From positions 62,001 through 126,000 of the forward strand of contig NZ_JAFKOK010000013.1 of assembly GCF_017303295.1 (NCBI RefSeq): a DNA stretch of 64,000 bases. Direction: 5' to 3'. Of the stretch, positions 1 to 7,170 are shown one piece after another. The notes beneath the pieces are model-generated. The model was not told the DNA's origin and made no database searches. It saw nothing but the letters and a program-made list of their open reading frames with translations. The position numbers and the translations under genes are program-made. The DNA comes from Rhodobacter sp. NTK016B (GTDB lineage: Bacteria; Pseudomonadota; Alphaproteobacteria; Rhodobacterales; Rhodobacteraceae). The first letter of the stretch is position 1. Every line of letters begins with the position of its first letter.

Positions 1-1168
1 CCGTCAGGCGGCTGAGGGTGTCGCGCGGCAGGACGGGACCGTCGTTCGACACGATCAATTGCGCATCACCCGTCAGGGTGACATCGACTGGCGCAGTCTC
101 CGCCCCATGACGAAGCGCATTCTCCACGAGGTTTCGGCAGAGGATGCCGAAGGCGTCAGGGTCGATATCCGACATGACGGCGGTGTCCGCTAGGGTCAGC
201 GCGATGCGGCCCGGCGCGCTTGCGCGCGCCAAGTCGTCCACCACAACACGCGCAACGGCTCTCAGGTCCGCGCTTCGGTCCATTCGCAGGCGCCCGCCTT
301 CCGCCCGTGCAAGCTGCATCAGGCGTTCGGAAAGCCGCGTCAGGCGCTTCAGCGTCGCCTCGATTTCTGCAGCCCGCGCGTCAGTGGCCGGGTCACTCGT
401 CTCCGACCGAAGCCTCTGCGCCTGAGCGATGGCCCCTGCCAACGGGGTTCGCAATTCGTGCGCTGCATTGGCGGCAAAGCTGCGCTCCGCCTCGAACGCT
501 TCGCGCAACCTGGCCAAAAGGCTGTTCAGGGTAGCGGCCAGCGGGCCGATCTCTGTCGGCAGATCGTCGGCAGCAACCTCCGACAGGTCGCGGGCGCCGC
601 GCGCCTCGAGCTGCGCGCGGAACCGGCGCAAGGGGTCAAGGCTGAAGCGAACGGCCATGACGATCGCCGCCAGCGCGAGGGGCAGCACGATCAGAAGCGG
701 CAGGCCGAGGCCCATCTGGATTTCCCGCGCGACGGACATGCGATGCGCCAGCGGTTCGGCCACCGTGATGCGGATCGTCCCCTGGAGCGCCGCGTCGCTG
801 TAGAGCCGGTGAGTTGCGGTCTGGCGGAACCCCGGCGCATCGTAGGGCGGGAACACTGCGGGGTCTGCCGCATGGGACTGCAGCAGGATCAGACCCTCGG
901 CGTCCCGCACGAGATAGGTGAACAACTCGTCGTGCTCGCGAATGGGCGCGAGCCGTTGGGTCACCCCTTGGTCCTCGCGACCGACGATGTCGGTCACCGC
1001 CAGCGGCAGGATGCGTTCCGCAGTCTCGCGCAGGGCGCTGTCGAAGACCTCGTCCATCTCGCCCCGCACGATCACGGCCGTGACTGTAGCGGCCAGCAGC
1101 CACAGGATCGTCAGCACGAGGCCCAGCGACAGGCCGAGCCGCGCCTGGAGGCTCGCGGGCCAATTCAT
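1..1168 (-). CDS. Sensor histidine kinase of an OmpR-type two-component system (C-terminus cut by window edge)
   Basis: Membrane sensor kinase that should phosphorylate the regulator encoded just upstream. Reading from the ATG at 1168, the protein begins MNWPASLQARLGLSLGLV with a first membrane helix, followed by a periplasmic stretch of about 130 residues, a second helix (LPLLLIVLPLALAAIVMAV), a HAMP-like linker, and the phospho-acceptor H-box AANAAHELRTPLAG. The ATPase domain starts but is cut at position 1 shortly after the N-box (CRNLVENALRHGAE). Its start overlaps the regulator stop as ATGA, so the two are translationally coupled. This kinase type (QseC/PmrB-like) often neighbours PepSY and b-type cytochrome genes, as here. 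Family is sure; the signal sensed is unknown. Confidence 0.9.
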   Translation of the reverse strand, partial: MNWPASLQARLGLSLGLVLTILWLLAATVTAVIVRGEMDEVFDSALRETAERILPLAVTDIVGREDQGVTQRLAPIREHDELFTYLVRDAEGLILLQSHAADPAVFPPYDAPGFRQTATHRLYSDAALQGTIRITVAEPLAHRMSVAREIQMGLGLPLLIVLPLALAAIVMAVRFSLDPLRRFRAQLEARGARDLSEVAADDLPTEIGPLAATLNSLLARLREAFEAERSFAANAAHELRTPLAGAIAQAQRLRSETSDPATDARAAEIEATLKRLTRLSERLMQLARAEGGRLRMDRSADLRAVARVVVDDLARASAPGRIALTLADTAVMSDIDPDAFGILCRNLVENALRHGAETAPVDVTLTGDAQLIVSNDGPVLPRDTLSRLT

Positions 1169-1824
1169 GCTTTACCCAGTCTGTAGCCCATTCCGCGCTC
1201 GGTCTCGATGACGGCGCTCCCCAGCTTCTTGCGCAGACGGCTGACATGAACCTCTATGGTGTTGCTCTCCACCTCCACGTCGAAGGCATAGAGCTTATCC
1301 TCCAACTGCGCCTTCGACAGAAGCTGCCCCGGGCGGGACAGAAACGCCTCGAAGAGCGCCCATTCCCGCGCCGTCAGCTGGACGGACCTACCGTCGCGAT
1401 AGATGCTGTGCGCGGCCAGGTCGATCTGAAGCGACCCGTGCGTGATGATCGGGTTCGGGTTGCCGCTATAGCGCCGGGCGACCGAGCCAATTCGCGCTGA
1501 CAGTTCGGCGAGATCAAAGGGTTTCACGAGATAATCGTCGGCCCCCGCGTTCAGCCCCTCGATCCGGTCTGACACCTGGTCCAGCGCCGTCAGGATGATG
1601 ACTGGCGTCGCTTCGCCCCGTGCGCGCAAGCCCTTGAGGAAACCGATGCCACGGCCGTCGGGCAACATGAGATCGAGCAGGATCAGATCATAGGACGTGG
1701 CGTGCACGGCGTCGCCGGCAACGTCAAGCCGCGTGACCCAGTCCACCGACTGGCCATCCGCGGCTATCTGGTCTCGCACCGCGGCGCCCAGCACAGTATC
1801 GTCCTCGATCAGCAGGATGCGCAT
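1165..1824 (-). CDS. OmpR/PhoB-family response regulator
   Basis: Cytoplasmic transcription regulator of 219 residues. The receiver domain starts MRILLIEDD with acidic pocket residues E7, D8 and D9, phospho-acceptor D51 in DLILLDLMLPDG, and the conserved KPF lysine in DDYLVKPFDL. The C-terminal winged helix carries LTAREWALFEAF and ends with ERGMGYRLGKA. A longer reading from 1875 adds 17 non-conserved residues; the ATG at 1824 was chosen because it gives the canonical receiver start and has a GGGAA-type ribosome site. It is followed by the kinase gene with an ATGA overlap. Tandem CTGA repeats with 11-bp period lie directly upstream and could be its own binding sites. Resembles QseB/PmrA regulators. 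Confidence 0.95.
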   Translation of the reverse strand: MRILLIEDDTVLGAAVRDQIAADGQSVDWVTRLDVAGDAVHATSYDLILLDLMLPDGRGIGFLKGLRARGEATPVIILTALDQVSDRIEGLNAGADDYLVKPFDLAELSARIGSVARRYSGNPNPIITHGSLQIDLAAHSIYRDGRSVQLTAREWALFEAFLSRPGQLLSKAQLEDKLYAFDVEVESNTIEVHVSRLRKKLGSAVIETERGMGYRLGKA

Positions 1825-1868
1825 GATGGTTCCCGTCCTTTCCCGATGACCCTCCATGATCCGTCTGG

Positions 1869-1918
1869 CTGACACGAAGCTGAAGCGTGTGGGCCAAGCC
1901 CCTTCAGGCTGCCGTCAG
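1869..1918. promoter_or_regulatory. Putative response-regulator operator: two CTGA direct-repeat pairs
   Basis: In the divergent gap between the regulator (leftward) and the PepSY gene (rightward) there are two 17-nt elements: CTGACACGAAGCTGAAG at 1869-1885 on the plus strand and CTGACGGCAGCCTGAAG at 1902-1918 on the minus strand. Each holds two CTGA half-sites 11 bp apart, the spacing bound by OmpR/PhoB-type winged-helix dimers. A similar pair lies at 3036-3084. The site identity is inferred from spacing and repetition only. Confidence 0.5.
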
Positions 1919-1969
1919 CTTCGCCGCGCATGAAGTGCATCAAGATGGCCGCAGCGAGGAGTGTGCCCC

Positions 1970-2290
1970 ATGAAGAAGACATTGACAATTCTTGGCTTTC
2001 TCGCGGTCTTTCCGGCTGGTGTCGCCTTGGCGGACGACGATTGCTTCGTGCCGATGGCCGATTGGCAGCCGCGCGACGCCGTCGCCCGGCTGGCGGAAGA
2101 GAACGGCTGGGCGGTGCGCCGCATCAAGATCGACGACGGTTGCTATGAAATCGACGGCCGCGACGCGGAGGGGCGTCGGATCGAGGTGACGTTCCATCCC
2201 GCCACGCTGGAAGTGATCGAGTTCGAGTATGAGGACGAGGACGTCGACGATCGCCCCCGCCGCGACCGCGACGGAGGCGACGATAACTGA
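1970..2290 (+). CDS. Small exported PepSY-domain protein
   Basis: Protein of 106 residues beginning MKKTLTILGFLAVFPAGVALA, a clear Sec signal peptide, followed by a single PepSY-like unit: DWQPRDAVARLAEENGWAVRRIKIDDGCYEIDGRDAEGRR, then a strand and a short helix. It ends in a highly charged Asp/Arg tail (DEDVDDRPRRDRDGGDD). The ATG at 1970 was preferred over the in-frame GTG at 1961 because GAGGAG at 1956-1961 is at ideal distance. PepSY proteins of this size are periplasmic and commonly sit beside two-component systems and cytochrome b561-type proteins; the next gene starts 25 bp later and is such a cytochrome. The exact role is unknown. Confidence 0.85.
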   Translation: MKKTLTILGFLAVFPAGVALADDDCFVPMADWQPRDAVARLAEENGWAVRRIKIDDGCYEIDGRDAEGRRIEVTFHPATLEVIEFEYEDEDVDDRPRRDRDGGDDN

Positions 2291-2315
2291 CGCGACCACT
2301 CAGGACACTGCGAAG

Positions 2316-2942
2316 ATGAACACCACGAGGTCGGGCAAGGTCCGGGTCTGGGACCCTCTCGTCCGGGTGTTCCACTGGGGTCTGGTGGCCGCATTCGCGA
2401 CGGCGTGGCTGACCGCGGACGAGCTGCAGCCCGTGCACGAGATCGCGGGCTACACCGTCGCCGGCCTCGTGGCGTTCAGGCTGATCTGGGGCCTCGTCGG
2501 GAGCCGCTATGCGCGCTTCGCCCAATTCCTGAAAGGCCCGCGCGAGACGCTCGCCTATCTCGGAGACATGGCTCGCGGCAAGGAGCGGCGATACCTGGGT
2601 CACAACCCGGCCGGCGCCGCAATGATGGTGGCGCTACTCGTGACCCTGTCGGGTACCGCATTCACCGGTTGGCTCATGGGGGAACCGGCCCGAGTGGCGA
2701 TGCTGCCAGACCTGCCGCAGATAGTGGCGCCCGCCTGGGCAGACGACGATGGTGGTGAGTACGGCGAGCGCGGCGAAGAGGCGGCTGAAGAGCTGCACGA
2801 GGTCCTTGCCAATCTCATGCTGCTGCTGGCCGCGCTTCATGTCGGAGGCGTGGTGATAACGTCTTTCCGGCATCGCGAGAACCTCGCGCGCGCCATGGTC
2901 ACAGGCGACAAGCGCGCACCACGACCCGGCGACATCAGCTGA
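2316..2942 (+). CDS. Cytochrome b561 / Ni-Fe-hydrogenase-type b cytochrome
   Basis: Membrane di-haem-type b cytochrome of 208 residues that would move electrons between quinones and a periplasmic partner. The sequence shows the family pattern: VRVWDPLVRVFHWGLVAAF at the start (haem-ligand His in helix 1), ELQPVHEIAGYTVAGLVAFRLIWGLVG (helix 2), AAMMVALLVTLSGTAFTGWLMG (helix 3) and LHEVLANLMLLLAALHVGGVV (helix 4, two His). Helices 3 and 4 are separated by an acidic loop of about 45 residues. A longer reading from 2229 would overlap the PepSY gene; the ATG at 2316 gives the usual family N-terminus. It follows the PepSY gene by 25 bp, so the pair is probably one operon and a redox module. Confidence 0.88.
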   Translation: MNTTRSGKVRVWDPLVRVFHWGLVAAFATAWLTADELQPVHEIAGYTVAGLVAFRLIWGLVGSRYARFAQFLKGPRETLAYLGDMARGKERRYLGHNPAGAAMMVALLVTLSGTAFTGWLMGEPARVAMLPDLPQIVAPAWADDDGGEYGERGEEAAEELHEVLANLMLLLAALHVGGVVITSFRHRENLARAMVTGDKRAPRPGDIS

Positions 2943-3035
2943 CCAACCGACAACCCAGTGCCGACCGTCCCTTCGGCGCGAGCTCGCCCCGCCCTCACCG
3001 GCGGGGCTCTTGTCTGTCCAGCGACGCTTTTCTTC

Positions 3036-3084
3036 CTGACGGCAAGCTGAAGCAGGAACCGCCAGCGCGTCAGGAAGCCCTCAG
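3036..3084. promoter_or_regulatory. Putative response-regulator operator, second copy
   Basis: Upstream of the acidic-protein/DUF2271/flavoreductase/ApbE operon lie CTGACGGCAAGCTGAAG (3036-3052, plus strand) and, inverted at 3068-3084, CTGAGGGCTTCCTGACG. The first matches the 1902-1918 element at 15 of 17 positions. Both keep two CTGA half-sites 11 bp apart, and the plus/minus arrangement 32-33 bp apart mirrors the site at 1869-1918. This suggests both transcription units answer to the same regulator. Confidence 0.5.
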
Positions 3085-3129
3085 GTCGGCACTCCAGATT
3101 GTCCTCAGCAGACAAAAGGAGACCCTGCC

Positions 3130-3474
3130 ATGAAAAAGACCTTGGTACTTCTCGTCGGCTCCACAGTGCTGACCGCCGCCATCGGCGTGCCAGCCTGGAG
3201 CGCGATGTACGCCCCCGCGGACGGAAGCATTCGGCCGTTCCCTGCGCTGTTAGAAGAGGGTGAGCAGACAATGCCGCTCGTTCTCGCCAGTGACGACGAT
3301 GACGAAGACCGCCGCCTGCGGGACGGCTCCCGGCGCGGCCACGACGATGATGATGATGACGGTGACGACGATTGCCGAGGTAGCGCCAGCGATCCCGCGC
3401 CCGCTGGAACGGTTGCACCCCCGCAGAACGGTCTCTTCGGAAACGGCGCCCCACCGCGGGTCCAGGTGAACTGA
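3130..3474 (+). CDS. Small secreted Asp-rich protein of unknown function
   Basis: Protein of 114 residues. A signal peptide (MKKTLVLLVGSTVLTAAIGVPAWSA) is followed by a moderately hydrophobic stretch and then a low-complexity acidic region: one run of four Asp before an Arg-rich spacer (DRRLRDGSRRGHD), then a longer Asp run up to a lone Cys (DDDCRG). The tail is rich in Pro and Gly. AAGGAG lies just upstream of the ATG. Acidic runs like this can bind Ca, Fe or other cations, but no known family was recognised. It is the first gene after the putative operator at 3036 and is followed 38 bp later by the DUF2271 gene, so it probably shares that operon and periplasmic location. Confidence 0.75.
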   Translation: MKKTLVLLVGSTVLTAAIGVPAWSAMYAPADGSIRPFPALLEEGEQTMPLVLASDDDDEDRRLRDGSRRGHDDDDDDGDDDCRGSASDPAPAGTVAPPQNGLFGNGAPPRVQVN

Positions 3475-3512
3475 GCCACTCCGCCACAACTCTCCGAACA
3501 AGGACCGATCCG

Positions 3513-3989
3513 ATGAAACTGAAAACTCTTCTTGCAACGCTCGCGCTCACCACTGCGCTGACGCTTCCCGGCCTCGCCATGGCAAGGCCGGTGACGCTGA
3601 CCACGACCCTCAACACCTACGGCGGCGACGGCGCCTATCTTGCGTTGTACGTTACCGACGCCTCGGGCGCCTACATGGGCAGCCTGTGGATGGCCGGCGA
3701 CAAGTCCCGATACTACGAGCATCTGAGCGACTGGTACCGCGCCACCGGCGGCGACACTGCCCAGGTCAACGGCATCACAGGCGCCAGCGTCGGCGCGGGT
3801 CGCACGCTCGAAATCACGCTCGATCTGGCCGACTCGCTGTTCGATGCGGGCTACACGCTCCACATCGACGCGGCGGTCGAGGACATGCGCGATAGCCCGA
3901 ACGAGGTGGCCGTCCCGCTGACGACCGCTGGCGCCGGCACTCCGGTGACCGGCCGGCGCTACATCGCCAGCTTCGCCTACGACATGTGA
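3513..3989 (+). CDS. DUF2271 family exported protein, probable flavinylation substrate
   Basis: Protein of 158 residues with a Sec signal peptide (cleavage likely after LAMA, near residue 24). The mature part has the DUF2271 pattern: AYLALYVTD, then LWMAGDKSRYYEHLSDWYRA, then GITGASVGAG, then LEITLDL and a C-terminal strand ending ASFAYDM. The segment NGITGAS (N86-S92) resembles the FMN-attachment motif used by ApbE transferases (usually Dxx[S/T]GA[S/T]), with S92 as the possible acceptor; Asn rather than Asp at the first position is a deviation. The next two genes encode a PepSY/flavodoxin reductase and ApbE, the partners expected for an extracytosolic flavinylated electron carrier. The family call is solid; FMN attachment is an inference. 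Confidence 0.85.
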   Translation: MKLKTLLATLALTTALTLPGLAMARPVTLTTTLNTYGGDGAYLALYVTDASGAYMGSLWMAGDKSRYYEHLSDWYRATGGDTAQVNGITGASVGAGRTLEITLDLADSLFDAGYTLHIDAAVEDMRDSPNEVAVPLTTAGAGTPVTGRRYIASFAYDM

Positions 3990-3995
3990 GGCGTG

Positions 3996-6206
3996 ATGGC
4001 CATGATCCGTGCACTCCATCGCTGGCCGGGTCTTCTGGCTCTGGCTCTTGTCACCGTCCTATCCCTGAGCGGCGCGGCGCTGTCGGTCTTCCCTGCGGCC
4101 GAGCGCATTGCCGCGCCGCAGGCCGAGGCAGGCATGACGGTGGCCACCCTCGCGGATCGCATTCAGGGCGCCTATCCGGGCGTCGAGCAGATCCGCCGCG
4201 CACCCTCGGGCCGGATCACAGCCTACTGGTTCGATCAGGGCACGCCCGGCGCCGCTGTGATCGACCCCGCCACCGGTCAGGGTGCGGCCTCGGCTGACCC
4301 CAACCAGACGCAACGCTGGCTTACCAATCTGCATCGCTCGCTGTTTCTCGGCGATGGCGGGCGCATCGCTACTGCCGTGGGTGCCGCCGCGATGTTGGTC
4401 CTCGCGCTTTCGGGCACCATGCTCGTTGCGCGGCGCGCGGGCGGCTGGCGTCACTGGTTCGCGCGGCTGCGCGGCCCCCTCGCTGGCCGACTGCATGTCG
4501 AGATCGCGCGCATCGCGGTGGTCGGCCTCGTCCTGTCGTCGACCACCGCCCTGTGGATGACGGCATCCACCTTCGATCTGCTTCCCGGTGGCGGCGTGCC
4601 AGCCATGCCGGTTGGGGTGAGCGGCGAGACCGGGTTCGCACCTGGTCAGATGCTCCTTCTGGCAGAGACGCCCGTCGCCCAACTGCGGGAACTGACCTTT
4701 CCCTATCCCGGGGATGCAACGGACGTCTTCGCGCTGAAGACGGACAAGGGAACCGGGTATCTCGATCAGGGCACCGGTGCGCTGCTCGCCTGGACCGACC
4801 TTAGCGTCTGGGAACGCGTATCAGAGACCATTTACATGCTGCACACCGGACAGGGAGCGGCGACGCTTGGCCTCGTTCTGGGGCTGATGGCGCTCGGCGT
4901 CCCGGCCATGGGCGTGACTGGCGTTGTCGTCTGGCTTGCGGGACGCAGGGGGCGGCCGCGTATCCGGGGCAATCAGTCCGCGGGACGTGCCGAGACGATC
5001 CTGCTCGTCGGGAGCGAGGGCGGCAGCACCTGGGGCTTTGCCGCCACCCTTCACGCCGCACTGACACAAGCCGGGCAGAGCGTGCACACAGCACCGATGT
5101 CGGCCTTCGCGCCAGAACGCTATGCTGCGGCCAACCGGATCATCGTGCTGGCCGCGACCTATGGTGACGGCGATGCACCGGCCTCGGCCAAGGGCTTTCT
5201 CGACCGGCTGGCAGCGGCCGACCGCGCACCCGACGCGCCCCTGGCCGTTCTCGGCTTCGGCGACCGCAGCTTTCCGGCCTACTGCGCCTTCGCCAAGGCT
5301 GTTGCGGCAGCTGCCGAGGCGAAGCGCTGGCCGCAGCTCATGGCCATCGACACCATCGACCGTCAGTCGCCGCAGGACTTCGCCCGCTGGGGCGGCGCCC
5401 TCGGAGACGCTATGGGCGTCGATCTCGAGCTGTCCCACCAGCCCGTTCGCCCAGTGACCGAGACGTTGACCCTCGTCTCGCGGCGGGACTACGGCGCAGA
5501 GGTGCAGGCCCCAACCGCGATCCTTCGCTTCGCCCTGCCGCGTGTCAGCCTGTGGCAGCGATTCGTCCGGGCCGGCTTCGCCCGGTTCGACGCGGGCGAT
5601 CTGATCGGCATCCTGCCCGAGGGGAGCCCCGTACCGCGTTTTTACTCGCTCGCCTCTGCGCGCCGCGACGGCTTCATCGAGATTGTAGTCAAGAAGCATC
5701 CCAGAGGCCTCGCCTCTGGCCAGTTGATCGCCCTCGAACCCGGCGACACAGTTATCGCCTTCCTCCGCCGCAATCCCGGCTTCCGCCCGGGGCGGGGTCG
5801 CGCCCCCCTGATCCTGATCGGCGCAGGTACCGGCATCGGACCTCTGGCGGGCTTTGTGCGCGGCAATGCGCGGCAGCGGCCCGTCCACCTGTTCTTCGGC
5901 ATGCGTCATCCGGACAGCGACTTCTTCTACGGCGAGGAGTTGCGCGCCTGGCAGAAAGAGGGCCGTCTGACCCGTCTGGTCACGGCTGTCTCGCGCGGGA
6001 CAAGACCCCACTACGTTCAGGACGCGCTTCGCGGGGACGCGGCGCAGGTCGCTCAGCTCGTCCGCGACGGGGCCCGTGTGATGGTCTGCGGTGGACGCGA
6101 TATGGCGGCGGGCGTGGCGGATGCGCTGGCAGAGATCCTTGCACCAACCGGGCTCACCCCGGCGGTTCTGAAGACGGAGGGGCGGTATGTCGAAGATGTC
6201 TACTGA
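3996..6206 (+). CDS. PepSY membrane protein fused to flavodoxin and FAD/NAD(P) reductase domains
   Basis: Integral membrane flavoreductase of 736 residues, expected to pass electrons from cytosolic NAD(P)H across the inner membrane. The N-terminal part has the PepSY-TM layout: helix near residues 11-31, a periplasmic PepSY segment, helices near 125-146, 170-190 and 287-316. The cytosolic part is CysJ-like: flavodoxin from about 334 (ILLVGSEGGSTWGFA, AATYGDGDAPASAKGF), FAD domain with R548-F-Y-S551, NAD(P) domain with GAGTGIGP (609-616), MVCGGRDMAAGV, and the CysJ-type end RYVEDVY. GTG 3993, ATG 3996 and ATG 4002 are all possible starts; only 6 bp separate it from the DUF2271 stop. It overlaps apbE by 20 bp, so the three are co-transcribed. 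Confidence 0.92.
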   Translation: MAMIRALHRWPGLLALALVTVLSLSGAALSVFPAAERIAAPQAEAGMTVATLADRIQGAYPGVEQIRRAPSGRITAYWFDQGTPGAAVIDPATGQGAASADPNQTQRWLTNLHRSLFLGDGGRIATAVGAAAMLVLALSGTMLVARRAGGWRHWFARLRGPLAGRLHVEIARIAVVGLVLSSTTALWMTASTFDLLPGGGVPAMPVGVSGETGFAPGQMLLLAETPVAQLRELTFPYPGDATDVFALKTDKGTGYLDQGTGALLAWTDLSVWERVSETIYMLHTGQGAATLGLVLGLMALGVPAMGVTGVVVWLAGRRGRPRIRGNQSAGRAETILLVGSEGGSTWGFAATLHAALTQAGQSVHTAPMSAFAPERYAAANRIIVLAATYGDGDAPASAKGFLDRLAAADRAPDAPLAVLGFGDRSFPAYCAFAKAVAAAAEAKRWPQLMAIDTIDRQSPQDFARWGGALGDAMGVDLELSHQPVRPVTETLTLVSRRDYGAEVQAPTAILRFALPRVSLWQRFVRAGFARFDAGDLIGILPEGSPVPRFYSLASARRDGFIEIVVKKHPRGLASGQLIALEPGDTVIAFLRRNPGFRPGRGRAPLILIGAGTGIGPLAGFVRGNARQRPVHLFFGMRHPDSDFFYGEELRAWQKEGRLTRLVTAVSRGTRPHYVQDALRGDAAQVAQLVRDGARVMVCGGRDMAAGVADALAEILAPTGLTPAVLKTEGRYVEDVY

Positions 6207-7161
6207 AAGTGTACGCTTTGCCCTGAACGGTCCGACGATGGGCACGCGCTGGTCGGCGCTCTTCTTCGCGCCGGATGGCTTCGATCCGGCGCCGGTCCAA
6301 GCGGCGCTGCAGGCGGCCACGGCCGAGGTCGACGCGCAGATGTCCACATGGAACGCAAGCAGCGATCTTATGCGGTTGAACGCAGCGCCTGTTGGCGCTC
6401 GGGTCATGGTACCGGATCGGCTGAGCGAGGTTCTCCGTCTTGGTCTGGAGATCGGTCTTGCCTCGGGCGGGGCCTTCGACATCGGCATGGGCGACGCGGT
6501 GACGGCCTGGGGGTTCGGTCCCGAGGCAGCGGCGCCCGAGCGCATCCGCAGCGCCATGACGGCCAGACGTGTGCCCACCCATCAAGCGCTCGAGATCGAC
6601 AGGACGTCAGGTCTCGTCCGCAAGACCTCGCCGCTGGCGCTGGACCTCAACGGCATCGCCAAGGGGTATGGCGTCGACCGGCTGGCCGAGACGCTGACGG
6701 TGCACGGGATCGGTGACGCGCTTGTCGGCATCGACGGGGAGATGCGTGCGCTCGGGCTCCGGCCTGACGGGGAAGCATGGACCATCGCTGTGGAAGCGCC
6801 TGACCCCGCCCGCCGCGCGCCCCATACCATCCTTGCGTTGCAGGACGCTGCCGTGGCGACCTCGGGGGACTACCGGCACTGGGTCGAGGTGCAGGGCCGC
6901 CGCCTGTCGCACACCATGGACCCCGCGCGCGGTGCGCCCCTGATCGCGTCGCCCGCCTCGGTGACGGTCGTCGCCCGGACCTGCGCCGAGGCGGATGCGT
7001 GGGCGACGGCGCTGATGGTAAAAGGAAGCTTGGAGGGCGCTATGTTGGCGCGTAGTTGTAACCTGAACGCTCTCTTTATTGATCGGGAGGGCGATCATCT
7101 TCGCGAAACGAGAGTGGGACGGCTATTCGAAACCCGTCCGGATCCCGAGCGGGTGAACTGA
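6187..7161 (+). CDS. apbE: FAD:protein FMN transferase (ApbE)
   Basis: Transfers FMN from FAD to Ser/Thr of target proteins. The 324-residue protein has the ApbE signature regions: LNGPTMGTRWSALFF at the start, ASGGAFDIGMGDAV, LALDLNGIAKGYGVDRLAE, VGIDGEMRALG, AVATSGDYRHW and HTMDPARGAPL, and the late TVVARTCAEADAWATALMV with the metal-binding acidic/Thr region. It begins inside the reductase gene (20-bp overlap). Oddly, no signal peptide or lipobox is visible, although the likely substrate (DUF2271 protein) is exported; either the enzyme works in the cytosol before export, or secretion uses a route not visible here. Family assignment is very safe; its target is inferred from neighbourhood. 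Confidence 0.95.
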   Translation: MSKMSTESVRFALNGPTMGTRWSALFFAPDGFDPAPVQAALQAATAEVDAQMSTWNASSDLMRLNAAPVGARVMVPDRLSEVLRLGLEIGLASGGAFDIGMGDAVTAWGFGPEAAAPERIRSAMTARRVPTHQALEIDRTSGLVRKTSPLALDLNGIAKGYGVDRLAETLTVHGIGDALVGIDGEMRALGLRPDGEAWTIAVEAPDPARRAPHTILALQDAAVATSGDYRHWVEVQGRRLSHTMDPARGAPLIASPASVTVVARTCAEADAWATALMVKGSLEGAMLARSCNLNALFIDREGDHLRETRVGRLFETRPDPERVN

Positions 7162-7170
7162 CGCCGGGAC

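Noticed and set aside
4821-6578. 585-residue minus-strand frame opposite the PepSY flavoreductase and ApbE genes
   Set aside because: Antisense to strongly conserved genes; the translated sequence is Arg/Gly/Ala-rich with no family features, typical of high-GC antisense frames.
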